Source: Sulfuritalea sp.
Lineage (GTDB): Bacteria > Pseudomonadota > Gammaproteobacteria > Burkholderiales > Rhodocyclaceae
DNA length: 7,485 bases
Direction: 5' to 3'
Assembly: GCA_022843505.1 (NCBI GenBank)
Contig: JALHNN010000119.1
Location: 1-7,485 of the forward strand
Each line of letters begins with the position of its first letter. The stretch's first letter is position 1. This document shows positions 1 to 7,485 of the stretch, piece after piece. The position numbers and the translations under genes are program-made. The notes under the pieces are model-generated. The model was not told the origin of the DNA and did no database searches. It saw only the letters and a program-made list of their open reading frames with translations.

Positions 1-1
1 G

Positions 2-571
2 GGGGTGGACATCCGCATCTCGGCCGACACGCGGGTGGTCGATCTCGAGCGCGGCCGTTTCGATTGCGCCGTGCGCTATCTGCAGGATCGCAATGCGCCG
101 GCCGGCGCATTGCGCCTGTTCGGCGATAGCGTGCTGCCGGTGGCGAGCCCGGCCTACCTGAAGAAGGCGCGTCGGCCCCTGGCCAAGCCGGCCGACCTGG
201 CGCAGCACCTGCTGCTGGTTTACGAAGACGACGAGCAGCGCCGGCCCTGGCTGTCGTGGCCGGTCTGGCTGGAAATGGCCGGACAGTCGCGGTTGCGCCC
301 GGCCGGCAGCATCGCCTTCAACCACTATGCCGCCGCGATCAGCGCGGCAGTAGACGGCCAGGGCGTGGCGCTTGCCACCCAGGCGCTGGTGGCCGACCTG
401 CTTCGGCAGGGACGCCTGGTTGCGCCCCTGCCGCAACGCTTCGCCAATCCGCGCGCCTACTACCTGCTGCTGTCGGCGCGGGCTGCGACGAATCCGGCGT
501 TCGAGCCCTTCCGTTCATGGCTGGCGGCGCAGGCGGAACCTGCGGCCGACGGCGCTACACTGCCCGGATAG
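2..571 (+). CDS. LysR-family transcriptional regulator, GcvA-like, C-terminal effector-binding part (5' end outside window)
   Basis: This is the ligand-binding half of a LysR-type regulator, which would normally bind DNA through an N-terminal winged helix-turn-helix and respond to a small co-inducer. The visible part, about 190 residues, matches the periplasmic-binding-protein-like fold of the GcvA/TrpI/AmpR subgroup. It has the FDCAVRY strand (usually D-x-A-I-R-Y/F), the PVASPAYL segment, the DLAQHLLL stretch, the W-x-x-W region near residues 77-87, the GQGVAL turn, and a C-terminal aromatic strand (RAYYLLL) followed by FRSWL. The helix-turn-helix is missing because the gene begins left of the window. 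A GTG at position 5 is in frame but is not the true start. Ligand and target genes cannot be read from this fragment. The exported-protein gene starts 32 bp after the stop, so co-transcription is possible. Family call is firm; subgroup is moderately sure. Confidence 0.9.
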   Translation, partial: GVDIRISADTRVVDLERGRFDCAVRYLQDRNAPAGALRLFGDSVLPVASPAYLKKARRPLAKPADLAQHLLLVYEDDEQRRPWLSWPVWLEMAGQSRLRPAGSIAFNHYAAAISAAVDGQGVALATQALVADLLRQGRLVAPLPQRFANPRAYYLLLSARAATNPAFEPFRSWLAAQAEPAADGATLPG

Positions 572-603
572 AGGCGGTTCTGCCCTCGCTACCGGAGTCA
601 TCG

Positions 604-1077
604 ATGAATTCGCGCCTGTCGGCCTTCGCCTTTCTGTTCAGCCTCGCCCTGCCGGCGGGGGCGGCCACCGTGGCCTGTCCGGATCTCGCGGCGGCGGTGC
701 AGGTCGCCGCCTGCCCCTCGGACGAGGAACTGCGTTACACCTTTACAGGCTATTGCAGCGACAACAACCGCAGTTACAGGGGCGACACCGACGTGTGCAC
801 CGATTTCAGCGCCTATCGCAGGCTGAAGAATGTTGCGCTCTGGGAATCGGCCGATGGCAACTTCAACGCCTACGTCTCCTGCGACCGTGCGCCGGCGGAG
901 GTCAAGGCGGCGCAGCCCGTCACGATCCGTCTCGGGCGACAGGGCGGCATCAACCTGCTTGTCTGCGGATACGGCGAGGGCTTGAGCTTCACCTGGCGCA
1001 CGCGCGCGACCTGCCGCGCCGAGCCTGCCGCGGACTGCCGCGACAACCCGGCGGCCTGCAAGGCCGAATGCCAATGA
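604..1077 (+). CDS. small exported cysteine-rich protein of unknown function
   Basis: The product is a 157-residue protein that I do not recognise. The first 20 or so residues form a Sec-type signal peptide: an N-terminal Arg, a hydrophobic core (AFAFLFSLAL), then a PAGA-A cleavage site near residue 20. The mature part has ten cysteines, at 25, 37, 51, 65, 93, 121, 137, 145, 152 and 156. The even number suits disulfide bonding in the periplasm or outside the cell. The first two-thirds reads as a small beta domain with a CPSDEEL motif, W80 and a VCGYGEG turn at 120-126. The last 20 residues are a denser cluster of four cysteines. The ATG at 604 was chosen because the signal peptide begins there and a GGAG (594-597) lies 6 bases upstream; the frame stays open further upstream only as a shadow of the LysR gene. 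A distant relation to small secreted domain-of-unknown-function families is possible but not shown. Existence is firm; function is unknown. Confidence 0.8.
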   Translation: MNSRLSAFAFLFSLALPAGAATVACPDLAAAVQVAACPSDEELRYTFTGYCSDNNRSYRGDTDVCTDFSAYRRLKNVALWESADGNFNAYVSCDRAPAEVKAAQPVTIRLGRQGGINLLVCGYGEGLSFTWRTRATCRAEPAADCRDNPAACKAECQ

Positions 1078-1247
1078 ACGCGGCACGCAAGCCACCCAAG
1101 GCAGCCAAGCCGCCAGCGGCGAAGCCACCGCCGGCGCCGGTTCCATCCGCGGCGCCCGCCTGCCGCCGCTGCGGCACGCCTGGCCCGGTGGGCGAGGACG
1201 GTTTCTGCGACAAGTGCGAAAAAGCGCTCGAGCAGGCCTGTTTGTAG
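1074..1247 (+). CDS. small zinc-ribbon-like protein with Lys/Pro/Ala-rich N-terminal tail
   Basis: This gene encodes a 57-residue basic protein. Residues 1-28 are low-complexity Lys, Pro and Ala, built from repeats of the AAKPP kind. Residues 30-48 hold two Cys-x-x-Cys knuckles, C30/C33 and C45/C48, separated by 11 residues including GTPGPVGEDGF. This spacing is typical of a treble-clef or zinc-ribbon knuckle that binds one zinc. A final cysteine is at 56. There is no signal peptide, so it should stay in the cytosol, unlike its upstream partner. Its ATG overlaps the stop of the exported-protein gene (ATGA, 1074-1077), and no strong ribosome site precedes it, so translational coupling is likely. 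The frame is also open upstream, but only as a shadow of the two preceding genes. Such small knuckle proteins can bind nucleic acid or protein partners; which applies here is unknown. Confidence 0.72.
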   Translation: MNAARKPPKAAKPPAAKPPPAPVPSAAPACRRCGTPGPVGEDGFCDKCEKALEQACL

Positions 1248-1251
1248 CGAT

Positions 1252-1629
1252 TCAGCGGCTGCCGGATTCGGCGGCTTTGCAGTTGACGTGGCTGATGGTT
1301 GCGCCGTCAGTCAGCGAGGCGGCATCGATGCCCAACTCGAGCAGCAACGCGCCCTTGCCGTAACGTGTCGCGCTCTCGCCAATGCGTTCCAGCCTGACTT
1401 CGCGTTCCGGCAGGATCAGCCAGGCCGCGGTGCCGCCGTCGATCATGCGCAGGTGGAAGCGCTTGCCGGCGGCGCACTGGTATTCCGTCGCGTTGGACGG
1501 ATCGCGCGAGCGCTCCCGCGGCCCGCTATCGCCGAAGGGCCAGACCTTCATCTTCATTTCGCCGCAGCCCGCCAGCAGCGCGCTTGTCATCAGCAGGGCC
1601 GCAACCCTGCGCAGGTAGTTTGGTTCCAT
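1252..1629 (-). CDS. outer-membrane lipoprotein with MliC-like (C-type lysozyme inhibitor) domain
   Basis: The product is a 125-residue lipoprotein. Residues 1-21 form a lipoprotein signal peptide, with Arg7-Arg8, a hydrophobic core and the lipobox LAG-C22. Glycine, not aspartate, follows the cysteine, which predicts outer-membrane sorting. A short linker leads to a compact domain at about 48-118. It opens with ATEYQC (C52) and closes with SHVNC (C117), and carries ESATRY followed by a Gly-rich turn and a DAASLTDG strand. This order resembles MliC-family lysozyme inhibitors, where the two cysteines pair and an S-G-x-R-Y loop plugs the lysozyme active site. Here the loop reads SATRY, so inhibitor function is likely but not certain. 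The frame also has an ATG at 1686, but the start at 1629 puts the signal peptide at the N-terminus and is preceded by a purine-rich ribosome site (GGAGG 1643-1647 and GGGAG 1636-1640). It is last in the leftward gene series. Confidence 0.75.
   Translation of the reverse strand: MEPNYLRRVAALLMTSALLAGCGEMKMKVWPFGDSGPRERSRDPSNATEYQCAAGKRFHLRMIDGGTAAWLILPEREVRLERIGESATRYGKGALLLELGIDAASLTDGATISHVNCKAAESGSR
1258..1275 (+). terminator. possible weak hairpin terminator between convergent genes
   Basis: A 7-bp stem (GCTGCCG at 1258-1264 with CGGCGGC at 1269-1275, including one G-U pair) closes a 4-base GATT loop. On the + strand it is followed by only three T residues (1276-1278), so it is a poor match to an intrinsic terminator. 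It begins 10 bases after the zinc-ribbon stop and lies inside the last codons of the convergent lipoprotein gene. It could slow transcription from the rightward genes, or be chance GC-rich symmetry. Confidence 0.25.
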
Positions 1630-1642
1630 GCCGTGCTCCCTT

Positions 1643-1647
1643 CCTCC
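1643..1647 (-). promoter_or_regulatory. ribosome-binding region of the lipoprotein gene
   Basis: On the minus strand GGAGG (1647-1643) is followed closely by GGGAG (1640-1636), which lies 6 bases before the ATG at 1629. This decides the start in favour of 1629 over the in-frame ATG at 1686, which has no comparable site and would put about 19 residues ahead of the signal peptide. Confidence 0.6.
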
Positions 1648-1682
1648 GGGCCGCATGTTGCCACAGATCGGGCCGCCGGCCG

Positions 1683-1774
1683 TCATAGGCCGAAGCTGGC
1701 AATTATCTCGCGGCGCGCTTCGTCGATCGCGCGCTCGAGCTGGCGATGCGCCTGGGATTGCTCAGCTAGTCCAT
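1683..1774 (-). other. candidate small reading frame, interrupted near its start; otherwise unassigned 144-bp gap
   Basis: The gap between the methyltransferase and lipoprotein genes is not obviously empty. The methyltransferase stop overlaps an ATG in the form TAATG (ATG at 1774-1772), a common coupling arrangement, but this frame gives Met-Asp and then TAG. One frame over, an open stretch runs to a TGA at 1685-1683. It encodes roughly 28 residues beginning LAEQSQAHRQLER and ending EIIASFGL, a strongly helical, charged, heptad-like composition. A single-base insertion just after the ATG would join start and peptide into a protein of about 29 residues. It could be a gene broken by an indel or sequencing error, or chance. 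The opposite strand of the same stretch is also open, without a good start, which weakens the case. I do not recognise the peptide. Confidence 0.3.
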
Positions 1775-2952
1775 TACAGGGTGTGCACCTTGTCGCCGCG
1801 GGCGAAGCCCAGCAGCGGCGTCGGCATTCCTCGCCCCAGTGCGATGACCTTGAACAGCTCGCCCATCTCGTTGGGCGAAAGCAGGACGTTCACCGCGCCG
1901 CGTGCGCGCAGCTCGGCGCGGCTCGGCGTATCGCCGGCGCCGACTTGCGGCAGCAGTTCGCCGATACCGCAGTTGAGCAGGAAATTGGCCTGGCTGCAGT
2001 AACCCAGCACCTCCAGTCCGGCGTCGAAGCCGGCCTCGGCCACGGCGGTGAAATCGACGTGCGAGGTGATGTCGGAGAGTCCCGGGTACCAGAACGGATC
2101 CTGATGTACCCGGTGCCGGTAGTGGCAGCGCACGCTGCCCCCGTTGCGCTGCGGATGGTAGAGCTCGTGGCGCGGCAGGCCGTAGTCGATCAGCAGCAGG
2201 GCCCCCTGCGACAGGCGCCGCGACAGGTCGGTGATCCAGGCGCGCACGGCGAGGCTGATCTCGCCGCGATAGGTCGCAGCCACACCCAGTTCCTGCGCGG
2301 CACGGAGCAGGGCACCCTGCGCCGGCCGCCGGGCTTCGGTCAGCTTGCCGCCTTCGACCGCGACGCCGACTTCCTCGATGCCGCCGTCCTCCTGCCACTC
2401 CAGGGCGTGGCTGGGCATGGCGTCGAGCACCTCGTTGCCGAGCAGGCAGCCGGAGAATTCCTCGGGCAGCGCATCCAGCCATTCGATCCGCCCGCGATAG
2501 CGCGGCGCCCGTTCGGCGAGGGTCGCCTGCTGGCGCGCGCGCAGCGCGCCGGAGAGTTCGAGGATGCGGTAGCGTTCCGGCAGGCAGCCCAGAGCGTCGA
2601 GCGCCGGCAGCAGATCGGCTGCCAGGCGTCCGCTGCCGGCCCCGGCCTCCATGACAAAGGGGGCCGACGCGCCCAGCACTTGCGCCACCTGGCGCGCCAG
2701 GGCCTGGGCGAACAGCGGCGTCAGTTCGGGCGCGGTAAGAAAATCGCCGCCTGCCGCATGGTCGCCGAACTTCTGCGCGCCGCCCGCGTAGTAGCCCAGC
2801 CCGGGTTCGTAGAGCGCCAGTTCCATGTAGCGGGCAAAGGATATCCAGCCGCCCCTGGCCGCGATCTCGGCGGCGATGATGCCCTGCAGCATTTCGCTGG
2901 CGGCGCGCGCGTCGGCCGAGGGCTCGGGCAGCTCGGCCTGGTCCAGTTTCAC
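1774..2952 (-). CDS. MidA/NDUFAF7-family class I SAM-dependent methyltransferase
   Basis: The product is a 392-residue protein of the COG1565 family. Its mitochondrial member NDUFAF7/MidA methylates an arginine of a complex I subunit; bacterial members are presumed protein-arginine methyltransferases with mostly unknown targets. The diagnostic N-terminus is present: LPEPS (9-12), GGWISFARYMELALYEPGLG (34-53) and GGDFLTAPELTPLF (68-81). The SAM-binding glycine loop is MEAGAGSG (101-108). Later family motifs are GNEVLDAMP (172-180), LLIDYG (253-258), SHVDF (298-301) and GYCSQANFLLNCG (317-329). Length is normal and both ends look complete. The start is taken as the GTG at 2952, which overlaps the PaiB-gene stop (GTGA), because the conserved LPxPS segment begins just after it. 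An in-frame ATG at 3087 would read through the neighbour's 3' end. A Shine-Dalgarno site is weak, so translation probably depends on coupling. The protein is cytosolic. Confidence 0.93.
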   Translation of the reverse strand: MKLDQAELPEPSADARAASEMLQGIIAAEIAARGGWISFARYMELALYEPGLGYYAGGAQKFGDHAAGGDFLTAPELTPLFAQALARQVAQVLGASAPFVMEAGAGSGRLAADLLPALDALGCLPERYRILELSGALRARQQATLAERAPRYRGRIEWLDALPEEFSGCLLGNEVLDAMPSHALEWQEDGGIEEVGVAVEGGKLTEARRPAQGALLRAAQELGVAATYRGEISLAVRAWITDLSRRLSQGALLLIDYGLPRHELYHPQRNGGSVRCHYRHRVHQDPFWYPGLSDITSHVDFTAVAEAGFDAGLEVLGYCSQANFLLNCGIGELLPQVGAGDTPSRAELRARGAVNVLLSPNEMGELFKVIALGRGMPTPLLGFARGDKVHTL

Positions 2953-3590
2953 GCCGGCTTGCCGGAGTCGGCCAGGGTGGCGGCGACCAGCGCGGCCATG
3001 GCGGAGGTGCCCTCCGTGTCGCTTCGGCGCAGGCCGGCCACGACCCCGGCGCGATTGGCGTCGGGCTGGTTCTGGCTGGTCTTCCACTTGCCTTCGAGCG
3101 CGGAGATCGCGACCTCGATACCGACGATGGCGGCAAGCATTTTCTCGATGTAGTCGGAGGGCGCATCGCCCACGCGCCAGGGTTCGGCAAACGCTCCCTC
3201 GTGGCGATCCACGAGATCCTCGAGCAGCGGCCGCAGGCGCAGCGGATCATCGATCGCGGTGAGCCGGCCGCGGGCATGGACCACGACGTAGTTCCAGGTC
3301 GGCACCGCCTTGCCGTGCTCGCGCTTGCTCGGATACCAGGAGGGGCTGACATAGGCCTGCGGACCGTGGAATATCGCCAGCACTTCCCGATCCGCCGCGG
3401 CTTCCCACAACGGGTTGGCGCGCGCGACATGGCCCAGCAGCCGCGTGCCGTCGGCGGACAGTTGCAATGGCAGATGGTCGGCGACGATGCCTTCCGGCCC
3501 CAGGCTCGCCAGCGTGGCGAAGGGATGTGCGCGGATTGCCGCCTGCAGCACCTCCGGGCGCGTTTCGGCGAAATGCCTGGGCAGGTACAT
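2949..3590 (-). CDS. PaiB-type FMN-binding split-barrel protein (putative negative transcriptional regulator)
   Basis: The product is a 213-residue protein with the full set of PaiB family motifs: MYLPRHF at the N-terminus, HPFATLAS (22-29), ADHLPLQL (37-44), GHVARANPLW (53-62), AIFHGPQAYVSPSWYPSK (72-89), PTWNYVVVHARG (97-108), EKMLAAIVGIEVAI (149-162) and GKWKTSQNQ (167-175). The family has a flavin-reductase-like split barrel and probably binds FMN as a dimer. The name comes from Bacillus subtilis PaiB, reported to repress sporulation and protease genes, but a true DNA-binding role is doubtful for most members, and an oxidoreductase or FMN-linked role is equally plausible. Length is typical. 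The ATG at 3590 is 20 bases downstream of the ppk2 stop, and those bases lack a convincing ribosome site, so coupling to ppk2 is likely. Its 3' end overlaps the methyltransferase start by 4 bases. Confidence 0.93.
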   Translation of the reverse strand: MYLPRHFAETRPEVLQAAIRAHPFATLASLGPEGIVADHLPLQLSADGTRLLGHVARANPLWEAAADREVLAIFHGPQAYVSPSWYPSKREHGKAVPTWNYVVVHARGRLTAIDDPLRLRPLLEDLVDRHEGAFAEPWRVGDAPSDYIEKMLAAIVGIEVAISALEGKWKTSQNQPDANRAGVVAGLRRSDTEGTSAMAALVAATLADSGKPA

Positions 3591-3610
3591 TTTCGTGTGG
3601 TCGCCGGGCG

Positions 3611-4777
3611 TCAGAGCGCCGGCTTTTCGCCGCGTTCGTAGACAATGTGGGCGCGACCCACCAGCAGCGTATCCAGCGTGCCGATCTGCTTCACGTCCTT
3701 GTTGGTGTAGGGCAGCTTGTGCAGGATGTAACGCAGGGCGTTGAGGCGCGCGCGTTTCTTGCAATCGGACTTGATCACCGTCCATGGCGCATCGGCGGTG
3801 TCGGTGTGGAAGAACATCGCTTCCTTGGCCTTGGTGTAGTCGTCCCACTTGTCGAGCGAGGCGAGGTCGATCGGCGACAGCTTCCATTGCTTGAGCGGAT
3901 GGGTCTCGCGCTCCTTGAAACGCCGCCGCTGCTCCTCGCGCGAGACGGAAAACCAGAACTTGATCAGGTGAACGCCGCTCCGGACCAGGGTGCGCTCGAA
4001 CTCCGGCGTCTGACGCATGAATTCCTCGTACTCCTCCTGGCTGCAGAAGCCCATCACGCGTTCGACGCCGGCGCGGTTGTACCAGGAGCGATCGAACAGC
4101 GCGATCTCGCCGGCGGTCGGCAGGTTCTGCACGTAGCGCTGGAAGTACCACTGGCCGCGCTCGGTTTCGGAAGGCTTTTCCAGGGCGACGACGTGGGCGC
4201 CGCGCGGGTTCAGGTGCTCCATGAAGCGCTTGATGGTGCCGCCCTTGCCGGCGGCGTCGCGGCCCTCGAAGATGATCACCACCTTCTGGCCGGTTTCCTT
4301 GACCCAGGCCTGCAGCTTGAGCAGCTCGACCTGCAGGTGGTATTTCTGCTTCTCGTAGTTCCTGCGGCTCATCAGGTGGCGATAGGGGTAGCCGCCCTCA
4401 CGCCATCCGGGCGCGAGTTCCTCGTCGGGGTGGGTGCTGGCCTCAACCTCGCGCTGCAGGAAGGCCTGCTTGAGCGCTTCGACGTCATCCGGCGAGGCGC
4501 CTTCCACAACGGCCTTGAGCGCCATCGCCAGCTTGGTCCCCTCGCCCGGCCTGGCGTGGGCGACGATGTCGTGGATGGCTTCGACCTTGGAATCGATGGC
4601 CGCGGCGGTGCGATCCTTGACGACGAAGTTCTTGATGCCCTGCGGCGTCTTGGCCGGCGTCACGTCTCCGGCGGCGGGTCGTCGCTGGCGCGGCGCGTTC
4701 GCCGGGACCGGTTTCGATCCGGTCGTGGTGGCGGGCTTCGCCGCCGCGGGTTTGGGGCCTGGGGTTTTCGCTGCCAT
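3611..4777 (-). CDS. ppk2: polyphosphate kinase 2 (PPK2), class I type, with basic N-terminal tail
   Basis: This 388-residue protein moves phosphate between inorganic polyphosphate and nucleoside diphosphates; class I members chiefly make ATP or GTP from the diphosphate plus polyphosphate. The kinase core runs from about residue 130 to 375. It has Walker A FEGRDAAGKGG (170-180), the TIKRF segment (181-185), NPRGAHVVALEKPSETERGQWYF (190-212), Walker B-type LFDRSWYNRAGVERVMGFC (227-245) and the lid region RRFKERETHPLKQWKLSP (285-302). WDDYTKAKEAMFFHTDT and APWTVIKSDCKKRARLN follow. All core catalytic residues expected for an active enzyme are present. Residues 1-45 are low-complexity Lys/Pro/Ala/Thr, and 46-125 is a helical N-terminal region. 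The ATG directly follows the yheS stop (TAG-ATG) with AGGAG (4788-4784) 6 bases upstream, so the start is well supported. Its placement after two ABC-F genes suggests co-expression with translation factors; nothing shows a functional link. Confidence 0.95.
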   Translation of the reverse strand: MAAKTPGPKPAAAKPATTTGSKPVPANAPRQRRPAAGDVTPAKTPQGIKNFVVKDRTAAAIDSKVEAIHDIVAHARPGEGTKLAMALKAVVEGASPDDVEALKQAFLQREVEASTHPDEELAPGWREGGYPYRHLMSRRNYEKQKYHLQVELLKLQAWVKETGQKVVIIFEGRDAAGKGGTIKRFMEHLNPRGAHVVALEKPSETERGQWYFQRYVQNLPTAGEIALFDRSWYNRAGVERVMGFCSQEEYEEFMRQTPEFERTLVRSGVHLIKFWFSVSREEQRRRFKERETHPLKQWKLSPIDLASLDKWDDYTKAKEAMFFHTDTADAPWTVIKSDCKKRARLNALRYILHKLPYTNKDVKQIGTLDTLLVGRAHIVYERGEKPAL

Positions 4778-6714
<1,937 letters not shown>

Positions 6715-6718
<4 letters not shown>

Positions 6719-7271
6719 AGGAGTCGGATCGGTGAGGCCTGCTCGTGGCGGTAGCCGCGGCGGCCTTCGTAGCAGACGGCGATTTGCGCCATGTCGGCCG
6801 CTTCGTCGCCCGTCAGCGTGATGGCGGCGAGCAGGCCGACCTCGCGTTTGCCGTAATCGACCACCGCCATGATCACCGGCACATCGGCCGCCACCGCGAT
6901 GCGATAGAAACCCGACTTCCAGCCCGCCTGCAGGCGGCGCGTGCCCTCGGTGGCGATGATCAGGTGGAAGCTCTCGCGACGGTCGAATTCCTCGGCGACG
7001 CGCTCGACGAAGCCGGTGCGCTCGCGGCGGTTGACGGCGACGCCGCCCAGCCCGCGCATGATCGGCCCCATGACGCCGCGAAACAAGGTGTCCTTGCCGA
7101 CCCACTGCGCGCTGTAGGGCAGGGCGGCGATGGCCAGCAGGGTGAGCGGAAAGTCCCAGTTCGAGGTGTGCGGATAGGCGATCACCACGGCCTTGGCCGG
7201 GCGCTGCGGCAAGTCGATCAGCTTCCAGCCGGCCAGCTTCAGGATGAAGCGGGCCGGTCCGCGCAGCAAAC

Positions 7272-7275
<4 letters not shown>
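6715..7275 (-). CDS. short lysophospholipid (1-acylglycerol-3-phosphate) acyltransferase-like protein, PlsC superfamily
   Basis: The product has 186 residues and belongs to the PlsC-type glycerolipid acyltransferase superfamily. The catalytic H-x4-D motif is seen as PHTSNWDF (H36, D41). Block II is represented by KDTLFRG (61-67) with GGVAVNR (77-83), and block III by ATEGTR (108-113), where most PlsC enzymes have PEGTR. It lacks a long N-terminal membrane anchor but has hydrophobic stretches around 28-34 and 42-55, so peripheral membrane binding at the inner leaflet is likely. Members this short are common in bacteria and their acceptor lipids are mostly unknown, so the call should not be read as phosphatidate synthesis for certain. 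The ATG at 7275 overlaps the upstream ABC-F stop (ATGA) and has AGGGG (7285-7281) 5 bases upstream. The 3' end overlaps yheS by 4 bases, placing this lipid gene between two ABC-F genes. Confidence 0.87.

Positions 7276-7485
<210 letters not shown>

Noticed and set aside
598..1146. A 182-residue minus-strand frame opposite the exported-protein gene
   Set aside because: The + strand has a signal peptide, ribosome site and regularly placed cysteines; the minus frame has none of these.
1686..1770. Open + strand stretch in the 144-bp gap encoding a helical peptide ending RLGLLS
   Set aside because: It has a stop directly upstream and no usable start or ribosome site; neighbours on both sides are on the minus strand, so the minus reading is preferred, though neither is proven.
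2532..2550. Perfect 7-bp GC inverted repeat (GGCGCGC, 5-base loop, GCGCGCC)
   Set aside because: It lies inside the methyltransferase coding sequence, consists only of alternating GC, and is not followed by a T tract; likely chance.
1288..3153. A 621-residue open frame on the + strand across the lipoprotein and methyltransferase genes
   Set aside because: It is antisense to well-supported genes and starts inside the lipoprotein gene; its composition is that of a shadow frame.
1766..3430. A 554-residue minus-strand frame over the methyltransferase and PaiB-type genes
   Set aside because: It is an out-of-register copy of two genes whose motifs are clear in the other frames; the translation is Arg/Pro/Ala-rich without family motifs.

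Overview
The window is high-GC DNA (by eye about two thirds G+C) packed with protein genes. No RNA gene, insertion sequence, CRISPR array or phage gene was recognised. The gene set (a GcvA-type LysR regulator, YheS- and YbiT-type ABC-F proteins, a class I PPK2, a MidA-like methyltransferase) and the third-position GC bias fit a proteobacterium, most likely a betaproteobacterium. That placement is inferred from protein resemblance recalled from memory, not from a search.

Layout: the left sixth reads rightward (+). It holds the 3' end of a LysR-family regulator gene (to 571), a gene for a small exported ten-cysteine protein (604-1077), and a 57-residue zinc-ribbon-like gene (1074-1247) that overlaps it in an ATGA. 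The rest reads leftward (-). In transcription order this is: the end of a ybiT-like ABC-F gene entering from the right edge (7272-7485), a short PlsC-like acyltransferase (6715-7275), a yheS-like ABC-F gene (4778-6718), a PPK2 polyphosphate kinase (3611-4777), a PaiB-type FMN-binding protein (2949-3590), a MidA/NDUFAF7-type methyltransferase (1774-2952), a 144-bp gap with a possible broken small reading frame, and an MliC-like lipoprotein (1252-1629). The two blocks converge, with stop codons only 4 bp apart at 1247/1252.

The leftward genes are joined almost without gaps: ATGA, ATGA, TAG-ATG, a 20-bp spacer, GTGA, then a TAATG that leads into a stop after two codons. This looks like one long operon with translational coupling. 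Its products are mostly housekeeping: two ribosome-associated ABC-F ATPases, a lipid acyltransferase, a nucleotide/polyphosphate kinase, a flavin-binding protein and a probable protein-arginine methyltransferase. A shared link to translation and energy state is possible but is inference.

I found no clear new defence, mobile or regulatory system. The items most worth a second look are the interrupted small frame after the methyltransferase gene, the coupled pair of exported cysteine-rich protein and zinc-ribbon protein, and the Lys/Pro/Ala-rich tails on PPK2 and the zinc-ribbon protein. There is no gene-free stretch longer than 300 bases; the largest gap is 1630-1773.
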